From the NCBI GenBank assembly GCA_050288625.1, contig JBNKEE010000047.1, forward strand, positions 24,147-88,146: DNA of 64,000 nt. Reading direction: 5' to 3'. Position 1 is the stretch's first letter; the number at the start of each line of letters is the position of its first letter. Source of the stretch: JAAGZL01 sp050288625 (lineage in GTDB: Bacteria; Pseudomonadota; Gammaproteobacteria; Chromatiales; Chromatiaceae). A model generated the notes under the pieces. That model was given only the letters and a program-made list of their open reading frames with translations, did not search any database and was not told where the DNA came from. Of this stretch, positions 42,834 through 50,360 are shown in pieces. The position numbers and the translations under genes are program-made.

Positions 42834-43643
42834 ATGCCTCAAGTAAATAAACTGAAACAACTGGTCAAGGAAAAGTATGGCTCCATCGCTGAACAGTCAA
42901 AGGCAGATAATGAATCATCATGCTGCGGCTACGGCTGCTCCACTGTGGACTACACCGTGATGGCTGAAAGCTATTCTGAACTATCAGGCTATGTAGAAGA
43001 TGCGGATCTGGGACTAGGTTGCGGACTACCGACCGAATTCGCACAGATCAAGGCTGGCGATACCGTGGTTGATCTGGGCTCCGGTGCCGGTAATGATGCC
43101 TTCGTTGCCCGTTCCATTACAGGTGAAACAGGCCATGTCATCGGTATTGACATGACCCCGGAGATGATCGACATGGCGCGTGTCAACGCGGCAAAGATGA
43201 ATTTCGACAATGTTGAGTTCCGTATGGGCGACATTGAGGCGATACCTGTGGAAGACGCCAGCGTGGACGTGGTGGTCAGTAACTGCGTGATGAACCTGGT
43301 ACCGGACAAAGAGAAGGCCTTTGCCGAAACCTTCCGCATCCTAAAGAATGGCGGCCACTTCTCCATCTCGGATATCGTTTTGGATGGCGAACTGCCCAAG
43401 AATATTCGCAAAAGTGCTGAGATGTATGCTGGCTGTGTCTCCGGCGCACAACAGATAGGCGACTACCTGGGTATAATCCGTAGAGCCGGGTTTGCCAATG
43501 TGACGGTGCAAAAGAAAAAAGAGATCATCTTACCCGACAAGATATTGCTGGAATACCTAACAGAAGAGGACCTAAAGACGGCACGTCAACACGCAGCAGG
43601 CATCTACAGCATTACCGTTTATGCTAACAAACCCGATGCCTAG
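42834..43643 (+). CDS. arsM: Arsenite S-adenosylmethyltransferase
   Basis: ArsM methylates arsenite to mono-, di- and trimethylated forms, a detoxification route. The 269-residue protein has an N-terminal SCCGYGCS cysteine cluster, SAM motif I VVDLGSGAGNDAF, the conserved GLGCGLP cysteine upstream of it, and MYAGCVSGA with another of the arsenite-binding cysteines, plus SDIVLDGELP. The gene follows arsR with its own operator-like site, so it is probably arsenic-induced. No arsenite pump is adjacent. The cassette is bracketed by short repeats. Confidence 0.93.
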   Translation: MPQVNKLKQLVKEKYGSIAEQSKADNESSCCGYGCSTVDYTVMAESYSELSGYVEDADLGLGCGLPTEFAQIKAGDTVVDLGSGAGNDAFVARSITGETGHVIGIDMTPEMIDMARVNAAKMNFDNVEFRMGDIEAIPVEDASVDVVVSNCVMNLVPDKEKAFAETFRILKNGGHFSISDIVLDGELPKNIRKSAEMYAGCVSGAQQIGDYLGIIRRAGFANVTVQKKKEIILPDKILLEYLTEEDLKTARQHAAGIYSITVYANKPDA

Positions 43644-43702
43644 GCTGGCCGAAAGGCGATGGATGCAATATGGCCATCGCTTAAACTGCGCACTGAAACA
43701 TG

Positions 43703-43735
43703 CAGCACAATGCCCGCTGGTGATTGCGCCCTACC
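43703..43735 (+). repeat. REP-like interspersed repeat, copy C, right of arsRM
   Basis: CAATGCCCGCTGGTGATTGC and following bases up to CCTAC match copy B at 23 of 27 positions in the same orientation. With copy B it brackets the arsRM cassette (about 1.35 kb apart). Confidence 0.65.
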
Positions 43736-43754
43736 TTATTGATCAATAAAGTAT

Positions 43755-43803
43755 AAAAAAGAAGATCCCGGTCCCTAAAAGGGGAGGGAAGGTGACCGGG
43801 ATC
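43755..43803 (-). terminator. Intrinsic terminator of the candidate sRNA
   Basis: A perfect 10-base-pair stem (43803-43794 with 43773-43764) is followed on the minus strand by TTCTTTTTT. It could also end polA read-through. Confidence 0.8.
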
Positions 43804-43875
43804 AGATGACCCGGCTAGGGTTGCCGGGTTTACGAATCATCTGGGGAAAGATGATTCGGCGTTATACAACGCACA
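43755..43875 (-). ncRNA. Candidate ErsA/Spot 42-position small RNA
   Basis: The 328-base gap between arsM and polA holds a highly structured segment. Read on the minus strand: a small stem GCGTT/AACGC (about 43872-43859), a 10-base-pair stem CGAATCATCT/AGATGATTCG (43858-43833) with loop TTCCCC, a 7-base-pair stem ACCCGGC/GCCGGGT (43829-43809), and a 10-base-pair stem GATCCCGGTC/GACCGGGATC (43803-43764). TTCTTTTTT follows the last stem as a terminator. It lies downstream of polA on the same strand, the slot of Spot 42 in enterics and ErsA in Pseudomonas. No coding potential is seen. The ends are predicted, not measured. Confidence 0.72.
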
Positions 43876-43880
43876 TCACA

Positions 43881-43907
43881 TGAGACTGGCCTACCAAAGA
43901 AAAGTTC
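43881..43907 (-). promoter_or_regulatory. AlgU/sigma-E-like promoter for the candidate sRNA
   Basis: On the minus strand GAACTT (43907-43902) is followed after exactly 16 bases by TCTCA (43885-43881). The Pseudomonas AlgU consensus is GAACTT, 16 or 17 bases, TCTGA, so only one base differs. The predicted start is near 43875, at the beginning of the structured region. Sigma-factor use is inferred. Confidence 0.55.
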
Positions 43908-43971
43908 ATACAATTCTGACAAATTGACCAGGGAATACCCTTAGATTAAATGTGTTATTTTCCACATAAGA

Positions 43972-46677
43972 TCAATGTGCCTGATCCCAATTATCCCCCA
44001 CCCCAATATCCACCACTAACGGCACCTGTAGTTGCGCTGCCCCCTGCATAAAACAACGGATCTGCTCGCAGGACGCATCCAGTTGCTCCTGCTTTACCTC
44101 AAATACCAGTTCATCATGCACCTGCATGATCATCTTTACCGCAGGCTGCTCTCCCTCTATCCATCCATCCACCGCCAACATGGCCCGTTTAATGATATCT
44201 GATGCCGTCCCTTGCATCGGAGCATTGATAGCAGTGCGTTCCGCCGCAGCTCGGCGCTGCTGATTCTTAGCGTTGATCTCAGGCAGGTAGAGACGACGAC
44301 CAAATACCGTTTCTACATAGCCACGATCATGCGCCGCCTCGCGGGTACGTTGCATGAACTCCTGTACCCCGGGGTAACGCTCGAAATATAGATCGATATA
44401 GTTCTGGGCCGTGGCCCTATCCACCTTGAGCTGCCGAGACAAACCAAAGGCGGACATGCCATAGATCAGCCCGAAGTTGACCGCCTTGGCGGAGCGGCGC
44501 TGATCATCCGTTACCTCATCTAATGTGGCCCCGAACACCTCGGCGGCGGTGGCCCGGTGGATATCCGCACCGCTGGCAAAGGCATCCAACAGGCCTTGAT
44601 CACCTGAAAGGTGAGCCATTATGCGCAGCTCAATCTGGGAGTAGTCCGCCGCTACCATGCGATAACCATCCTCCGGAACGAAGGCCTGACGAATGAGGCG
44701 CCCCTCTTCATTGCGGATAGGGATATTTTGCAGATTAGGTGCAGATGACGATAACCTGCCTGTGGCGGCCACTGCTTGATGATATGAGGTGTGCACCCGG
44801 CCCGTGTCTCTATCCACCATCTCCGGCAAGCGGTCAGTGTAGGTGGACTTCAGCTTGCTCAGGCCGCGATGTTCCAGGATGACCGCGGGCAGTTCATATT
44901 CCATGTCCGCCAGCTCCTGCAGCACCGACTCGGCGGTGGAGGGCGCCCCCTTGGGAGTCTTGGAGATAACCGGCATCTCCAACTCATCAAAAAATATGGC
45001 GCCTATCTGTTTGGGCGAACCTAGATTGAAGGAACGCCCAGCGATCTCGTAAGCGCGTTGCTCCAATTCATGTAGATTCTGGGCAAAGCGTTGGCTCTGC
45101 TGATGTAGCATATCGCTGTCGATACGCACCCCGGTACGTTCCATGCGTGATAGCACCGGCACCAGTGGCATCTCCATGTCGCTGAATACGCCCTTTAATG
45201 ATCCCTCTTTCTCCAACTCTGGCCATAGACGCTGATGCAAACGCAAGGTGATATCGGCATCTTCAGCTGCATAGGGTGCAGCCTGCTCCAGCGGGACCTG
45301 GTCGAATGTCAGTTGCTTGGCCCCCTTGCCAGCCACATCCTCATACTTGATGGTGGCATGATCCAGGTAGTTGCTGGAGAGGGAGTCCATATCGTGACGG
45401 GAGGCGGTTGAGTCCAACACATAGGACTCCAGCATGGTGTCGAAGGCGATCCCCCGCATCTCAATGCCGTAGCGGGCCAGAACGCTCATATCATACTTCA
45501 GGTTTTGCCCCAGCTTGGGTTTATTCGGGTCTTCCAACAGCGGCTTGAGGCGCTGCAACACATAGTCGCGCTGCAACTGTTCAGGCACTCCAGGATAATT
45601 GTGGGCCACCGGCACGTAAGCCGCCTCGCCCGGCTCTATGGCGAAAGAGAGCCCCACCAACTCCGCCTGCATATAGTCCAGGCTGTTGGTCTCGGTATCA
45701 AAGGAGAACAGCTCAGACTGTTCCAGTCGTTGAACCCAGGACTCGAAGGCGTCCCTATCTAGAATAGTCTGATAGTCACACTCCTGCCGCTCATAGGTTC
45801 CCGCTTCTATTTCAGCCGGCACTGTTTCACCTAGGCTATCCAGCAGCCGTTTAGACTCCAGCCAAGTGTAGCGTTGTCGCAGGGCATCCATATCTGCATC
45901 CGCTGGCTTGAGCTGATCTAGTGTAAGCCCCAGCTCCACGTCTAGCTTGATAGTGGTCAGCTCACGCGCCATTGGCAACTGCCCAAGGCTCTCCCGCAGA
46001 TACTCCCCCACCTTGCCTGTGATCTCATCGGCATTGGCCATAAGATTGTCCAGTGTCTCATACTGACCCAGCCATTTGGCTGCTGTCTTTGGTCCGCATT
46101 TCGGAACGCCAGGGATATTGTCGGAGGTATCTCCAACCAGGGCCAGATAGTCGATAATCTGATTCGGCCGCACACCAAATTTCTCTACCACGCCCTCAGC
46201 ATCGGTGATCTTATCTGACATGGTATTGATCAAGGTCACATGGTCATCAACCAACTGTGCCATATCCTTATCACCAGTGGATATCAGGGTATCAAACCCC
46301 TGCTGCGTAGCCTGCTGCGCCAGGGTGCCGATCACATCGTCCGCCTCCACCCCTTTTTCTATGATCAGAGGCAGACCCATGGCGCGTATTATGTCGTGTA
46401 GCGGTTGAATCTGCTCGCGCAGCTCATCAGGCATCTCAGCACGATTCGCCTTGTATTCGCTATACATCTCATTGCGAAAACTACCACCCGGCGCATCAAA
46501 CACTACTGCTATATACTGAGGTCTGTATTGATCTATCAACTTGCGTAGCATGTTGATGACACCTATGATGGCGCCCGTAGGCTCTCCTTTGGAGTTGGTC
46601 AATGGTGGCAGGGCATGGTAAGCACGAAACAGGTAGGATGATCCGTCTACCAGAATAAATGGTCTTGATTTTGTCAT
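43972..46677 (-). CDS. polA: DNA polymerase I
   Basis: PolA fills gaps and removes primers in replication and repair. The 901-residue protein contains a 5'-3' exonuclease domain (residues 1-290, with GVEADDVIGTLA and GDKDMAQL), a 3'-5' proofreading domain whose DTET motif (FSFDTETNSLD) is intact, and the polymerase domain with DYSQIELRIMAHLS (motif A), RRSAKAVNFGLIYGMS (motif B) and MQVHDELVFEV (motif C). All three activities therefore look functional. It is followed by the candidate sRNA on the same strand. Confidence 0.98.
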   Translation of the reverse strand: MTKSRPFILVDGSSYLFRAYHALPPLTNSKGEPTGAIIGVINMLRKLIDQYRPQYIAVVFDAPGGSFRNEMYSEYKANRAEMPDELREQIQPLHDIIRAMGLPLIIEKGVEADDVIGTLAQQATQQGFDTLISTGDKDMAQLVDDHVTLINTMSDKITDAEGVVEKFGVRPNQIIDYLALVGDTSDNIPGVPKCGPKTAAKWLGQYETLDNLMANADEITGKVGEYLRESLGQLPMARELTTIKLDVELGLTLDQLKPADADMDALRQRYTWLESKRLLDSLGETVPAEIEAGTYERQECDYQTILDRDAFESWVQRLEQSELFSFDTETNSLDYMQAELVGLSFAIEPGEAAYVPVAHNYPGVPEQLQRDYVLQRLKPLLEDPNKPKLGQNLKYDMSVLARYGIEMRGIAFDTMLESYVLDSTASRHDMDSLSSNYLDHATIKYEDVAGKGAKQLTFDQVPLEQAAPYAAEDADITLRLHQRLWPELEKEGSLKGVFSDMEMPLVPVLSRMERTGVRIDSDMLHQQSQRFAQNLHELEQRAYEIAGRSFNLGSPKQIGAIFFDELEMPVISKTPKGAPSTAESVLQELADMEYELPAVILEHRGLSKLKSTYTDRLPEMVDRDTGRVHTSYHQAVAATGRLSSSAPNLQNIPIRNEEGRLIRQAFVPEDGYRMVAADYSQIELRIMAHLSGDQGLLDAFASGADIHRATAAEVFGATLDEVTDDQRRSAKAVNFGLIYGMSAFGLSRQLKVDRATAQNYIDLYFERYPGVQEFMQRTREAAHDRGYVETVFGRRLYLPEINAKNQQRRAAAERTAINAPMQGTASDIIKRAMLAVDGWIEGEQPAVKMIMQVHDELVFEVKQEQLDASCEQIRCFMQGAAQLQVPLVVDIGVGDNWDQAH

Positions 46678-46697
46678 TATCTACATCTGGCCGATCA

Positions 46698-47159
46698 CTA
46701 TTTACACCATCTCTTAACTTCCGCACGGGCCTTGGCTATCTCTGCATCGCGCTCCTTATCAGTTAGATATCTGCGCTCCTGATTGGGCTGCCGTTCATAC
46801 AAAACTCCATGCTCCAGGTACTCGCTTAAGACATCTCTGGCATATGCGCACCTTTTTTTTCGCTCCTCTTTTTCCTTGCGCTCTTTAGCAGCAGCCTCTT
46901 TTTTTTCTTCTCGTTCACGCTGATACTGTTCCAGCAATCTGTCCCGAGCCTGTTTTCTATCTACCTGGACTGGTTCCGATGCGGGTCCCTGGTTTTTAAT
47001 TACCACTTCATCACTCTCTTCAACCTCTGGCGGCGGCCGGTCTCCAAACTGGACCCGTCCATTCTCGTCTACCCATTTATAGACCCCGGCTACAGATCCA
47101 ACTGTGAGCAAGAACAAGACTAAAAACAAGATAATTTGTGATGGGTGGTTCTTTGGCAT
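46698..47159 (-). CDS. DUF4124-domain protein, small
   Basis: A 153-residue protein starting at 47159 (MPKNHPSQ). It has an N-terminal hydrophobic segment (IILFLVLFLLTVGSVAG), the DUF4124 motif YKWVDENGRVQFGDRPPPE, then a long Glu/Lys/Arg-rich coiled-coil stretch and two cysteines. It is probably periplasmic. The role is unknown. It lies between polA and the diguanylate cyclase on the same strand and is a smaller relative of the protein at 13758-14732. Confidence 0.72.
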   Translation of the reverse strand: MPKNHPSQIILFLVLFLLTVGSVAGVYKWVDENGRVQFGDRPPPEVEESDEVVIKNQGPASEPVQVDRKQARDRLLEQYQREREEKKEAAAKERKEKEERKKRCAYARDVLSEYLEHGVLYERQPNQERRYLTDKERDAEIAKARAEVKRWCK

Positions 47160-47184
47160 TTTTCCTATTCCATTAAGTATAAAG

Positions 47185-47850
47185 CTATTCAAACAGGGCG
47201 CGTTTCTCATCCGGGCTGACCTCGGTCTCAGGCCTGATATGATCAAATGACCGGTGACACACCCTATTCCGCCCCTCTTGCTTAGCACGATAGAGTTGGC
47301 TATCGACCTGTTTTACGAACTCTTCCGGGCCAATCACATCTCCCATTATGTAGGTATCCACCCCCATACTGGAAGTGTACTCAATCACGCCATCATCAGA
47401 CTCAACCGCTGTTGCCATAATGGTCTCACGCAGGCGATTGGCCACACTAACCGCCAGCGGCAAATGCGTGCCTGGCAGTATGATGGCAAACTCTTCTCCA
47501 CCATAGCGGCATGGTATGTCTATCTTACGCAATGTCTGCTTGACCAATCCAGCACACTCACGCAGGACTTTATTCCCCGCTTCATGGCCCCAGGTATCAT
47601 TGATCTTCTTAAAATGATCTAGATCCATAAGAATCATACATGTCGGCTGACCGGTTCTGCGGGTGCGTTCCAGCTCCTGCTCCAAGGAAGCGGCAAAGTG
47701 TCGGTAATTGAATAGTCCAGTCAAGGTATCTGTATGGACCAATTGTTCCAACTGGCAACTAGTTTTGCGCTGATCAACCAACTCATCGATGAGGGAACAC
47801 TCTGGCTCACCTACAGGACAATCTGGTTTTTCCTTATCACATGAAGACAT
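47185..47850 (-). CDS. Diguanylate cyclase (GGDEF domain)
   Basis: Makes cyclic di-GMP from two GTP. The 221-residue protein starts at 47850 (MSSCDKEKPD). A short cysteine-containing N-terminal region (CDKEKPDCPVGEPEC) precedes the GGDEF domain, which begins at TDTLTGLFNYRHF. The active site is RYGGEEFAIIL, the functional GGEEF form, with the metal-binding Asp in MDLDHFKKIND. The RxxD inhibitory site five residues before GGEEF is not evident. There is no membrane segment, so it should be cytoplasmic; the N-terminal cysteines might sense redox state or metal, which is speculation. Confidence 0.88.
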   Translation of the reverse strand: MSSCDKEKPDCPVGEPECSLIDELVDQRKTSCQLEQLVHTDTLTGLFNYRHFAASLEQELERTRRTGQPTCMILMDLDHFKKINDTWGHEAGNKVLRECAGLVKQTLRKIDIPCRYGGEEFAIILPGTHLPLAVSVANRLRETIMATAVESDDGVIEYTSSMGVDTYIMGDVIGPEEFVKQVDSQLYRAKQEGRNRVCHRSFDHIRPETEVSPDEKRALFE

Positions 47851-47965
47851 AATGCGGTTTAAGCTTAGAAGATTCAGTAGCACATATAGTAAAAGATTAC
47901 CCTGTAACAAGGATAGGGTCACTGAAAATATCTATGCCGGTTATTTTTTGGTGGTTATGCATAAA

Positions 47966-47989
47966 AAACGGGCGCCGAAGCGCCCGTTT
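47966..47989 (-). terminator. Intrinsic terminator after amtB
   Basis: AAACGGGCGC and GCGCCCGTTT form a perfect 10-base-pair stem around a CGAA (TTCG on the transcript) tetraloop. On the minus strand it ends in a run of T residues, about 20 bases after the amtB stop. Confidence 0.88.
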
Positions 47990-48011
47990 CCTTCACACAC
48001 CAAACGGAACT

Positions 48012-49289
48012 TTATATGCTGGAACCGCGAGAACCTACGAACTCAGGATATGCCTCAAGTCCACACTCACCGATATCCACACCTTCGTACTCTTCCTCTT
48101 CTGAAACCCTGATGCCAACAGTAGCCTTCAGGATTAACCAGACCACAAAACTAGCGACAAAGGTCCAAGCGAAGATAGTTACCAGACCAATGACCTGAGC
48201 AACTAACGTCGCATCGGTGTTGGTAATAGGCACTGCCAGCAGTCCCCACATACCGACCACACCGTGTACCGAGATGGCGCCTACAGGATCGTCGACCTTG
48301 ATCTTGTCTATTGCAGTGATGGCAAACACCACCAGCACACCACCTACGGCACCGATCAATGTTGCCGCCAGAGGACTTGGAGTCAGAGGTTCTGCGGTGA
48401 TGGCAACCAGGCCAGCCAGAGCGCCGTTGAGGGTCATGGTGAGATCGGCCTTACCGAACATGATGCGGGCAATGATCATAGCAGCTACCACACCACCGGC
48501 AGCAGCGGCATTGGTATTCACGAACACCGCAGCAACCGCATTCGCTTCACCCACATTGGAGACAATCAATTCAGAACCACCATTGAAACCGAACCATCCC
48601 AACCAGAGGATGAAGGTACCAAGAGTAGCCAGAGGCAGATTTGCACCAGGAATAGCCCTTATCTCGCCATTAGCCCCATATTTGCCCTTACGCGCTCCAA
48701 GCAAGAGAACGCCAGCCAGAGCCGCAGTAGCACCACACAGATGCACAACACCGGAACCGGCAAAGTCGTTGAAACCTAGACCGTCCAGGAAACCGCCGCC
48801 CCACTTCCAGTAACCCTGCATCGGATAGATGAAACCGGTCATCACGACTGCAAAACCCAGGAAAGCCCACAGTTTCATACGTTCAGCCACAGCACCGGAA
48901 ACGATGGACATGGCTGTAGCTACGAACACCACCTGGAAGAAGAAATCTGACATACCAGAGTAGTAGTCACCGTCATACCAGGCAGCAGGATCCTGCTTCA
49001 GCACAGCCGTAGGATCATTGTCACCACCGAACATAAATGAGAAATCAAACGCAGGGATGATTCCATTGCCATCGGCCGGATACATAATGGCGTATCCGCA
49101 TATCATGTACATGATGCATGCGATAGCAAACAACGAGACGTTTTTGGTCAGAATTTCGGCCGTATTTTTGGCACGAACTAACCCTGCCTCCAACATAGCG
49201 AAGCCTGCCGCCATCCACATTACAAGCGCCCCGGATACAAGGAAATAAAACGTATCCAACGCATATCTAAGATTAAGAATATCTTCCAC
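48012..49289 (-). CDS. amtB: Ammonium transporter
   Basis: AmtB conducts ammonium across the inner membrane. The 425-residue protein has about 11-12 membrane helices and the family motifs AMLEAGLVRAKN, DFAGSGVVHLCGA with the pore His, WFGFNGGS, and VGMWGLLAVP with HGVVG carrying the second His. It lies downstream of glnK on the same strand (94-base gap), the standard glnK-amtB operon, and GlnK normally plugs AmtB when nitrogen is sufficient. It is terminated by a strong hairpin. Confidence 0.96.
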   Translation of the reverse strand: MEDILNLRYALDTFYFLVSGALVMWMAAGFAMLEAGLVRAKNTAEILTKNVSLFAIACIMYMICGYAIMYPADGNGIIPAFDFSFMFGGDNDPTAVLKQDPAAWYDGDYYSGMSDFFFQVVFVATAMSIVSGAVAERMKLWAFLGFAVVMTGFIYPMQGYWKWGGGFLDGLGFNDFAGSGVVHLCGATAALAGVLLLGARKGKYGANGEIRAIPGANLPLATLGTFILWLGWFGFNGGSELIVSNVGEANAVAAVFVNTNAAAAGGVVAAMIIARIMFGKADLTMTLNGALAGLVAITAEPLTPSPLAATLIGAVGGVLVVFAITAIDKIKVDDPVGAISVHGVVGMWGLLAVPITNTDATLVAQVIGLVTIFAWTFVASFVVWLILKATVGIRVSEEEEYEGVDIGECGLEAYPEFVGSRGSSI

Positions 49290-49383
49290 TTTCTTACCCT
49301 CCAGTTAGGATATTTGAATTTCTTGAGGCCTGATACCGCCTCTTTAGGGCTTCCCAATCCCCGAAAACATAGTATTAGCCTGA

Positions 49384-49722
49384 TTAAAGAGCCTCAGGTC
49401 CGGTCTCACTGGTCCTGATACGAACCACCTGATCAAGTCCTGAGACAAAGATCTTGCCATCACCGATCTTGCCGGTCTTGGCGGAATTGGTAATGGAGTC
49501 GATCACTTGATCTACAATGCTGTCATCCACTGCCACATCAATCTTTATCTTCGGTAGAAAATCCACCACATACTCAGCGCCACGATAGAGTTCTGTGTGC
49601 CCCTTCTGACGCCCGAAACCTTTTACCTCGGTAACTGTAATACCGGATATACCCAGATCGGACAGGGACTCTCTCACATCATCTAACTTGAATGGCTTAA
49701 TTATCGCTGTAACCATCTTCAT
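49384..49722 (-). CDS. glnK: Nitrogen regulatory protein P-II (GlnK type)
   Basis: P-II proteins sense 2-oxoglutarate, ATP/ADP and, through uridylylation, glutamine. The 112-residue protein has MKMVTAIIKPFKLDDVRESL, the T-loop with the uridylylated tyrosine in GHTELYRGAEY, and GKIGDGKIFV in the B-loop region. The position ahead of amtB identifies it as GlnK-like. A sigma-54-type promoter and a possible NtrC half-site lie upstream. A good ribosome-binding site (AGGAG) precedes the ATG. Confidence 0.95.
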   Translation of the reverse strand: MKMVTAIIKPFKLDDVRESLSDLGISGITVTEVKGFGRQKGHTELYRGAEYVVDFLPKIKIDVAVDDSIVDQVIDSITNSAKTGKIGDGKIFVSGLDQVVRIRTSETGPEAL

Positions 49723-49911
49723 AATTTTTCTCCTAAAACTTTCTTACACCTTAGCCAATCATGAAATTATCAGTGTCTTATGTTGCTAGGCCCCCAAACA
49801 CCACCGTCACTGCAGATAGCGATTTTTTAAGTCTCTTTATATATGTCCAATCATATAAAGATTGCTTCATGCGGCTTAAAATGGCCTATCGCATAATTGC
49901 ATATCCAAATA

Positions 49912-49927
49912 AGCATCTAGCGTGCCA
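49912..49927 (-). promoter_or_regulatory. Sigma-54-type promoter for glnK-amtB
   Basis: On the minus strand TGGCAC, 5 bases, ATGCT matches the -24/-12 consensus TGGCAC-N5-TTGCW with one mismatch. It lies about 190 bases before glnK. Upstream at 49992-50000 GCACCAAAA resembles an NtrC half-site. The 361-base gap 49723-50083 holds nothing else I can support; an open frame at 49761-50087 looks non-coding. Confidence 0.55.
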
Positions 49928-50083
49928 ACATGTATTTTTCTATATATTACATGTAGTTATCACACATAAATTTTCTATGGATATAAGGCGCGCACCAAAA
50001 CAGACCTCGCTGGAACCGGAAAGGGGCGCTACGCACAGTTTTTGTGCCTGGACATGGCGCAAAGACAAAGCTAACCTTCCGCC

Positions 50084-50329
50084 ATGATTGATAAAATAGT
50101 ATTAGACGACCTAGCGAAGCGAGTCACAGACAATATCCCAGACGGTCTAAAGTTCTTGCAGGAAGATCTGGAGAGAAACGTCCGGGGCGCATTAGAGGCT
50201 GGAATGGCGCGCATGGATCTGGTCACCCGTGAGGAGTTTGATTTACAGACGGCCGTGCTGGCTCGTACCCGGGAGAAACTGGAACAACTGGAAAAGATAG
50301 TCGCCGATTTGGAAACAAAATCTGACTAG
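50084..50329 (+). CDS. ubiK: Ubiquinone biosynthesis accessory factor UbiK (BMFP family)
   Basis: UbiK helps assemble the soluble ubiquinone-synthesis complex with UbiJ and binds lipid. The 81-residue protein matches the family: LAKRVTDNIPDGLKFLQEDLERN in the first half, then a coiled coil containing LVTREEFDLQTAVLARTREKLEQLE. It lies upstream of comM with a 31-base gap, an arrangement seen in many gammaproteobacteria. Confidence 0.9.
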   Translation: MIDKIVLDDLAKRVTDNIPDGLKFLQEDLERNVRGALEAGMARMDLVTREEFDLQTAVLARTREKLEQLEKIVADLETKSD

Positions 50330-50360
50330 ACGATAATAACTATTACCAAGGAAGGTAAAG

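Noticed and set aside
49761..50087. A 108-codon open frame between glnK and ubiK
   Set aside because: The composition is unlike a protein, there is no ribosome-binding site, and it crosses the glnK promoter region and the ubiK start.
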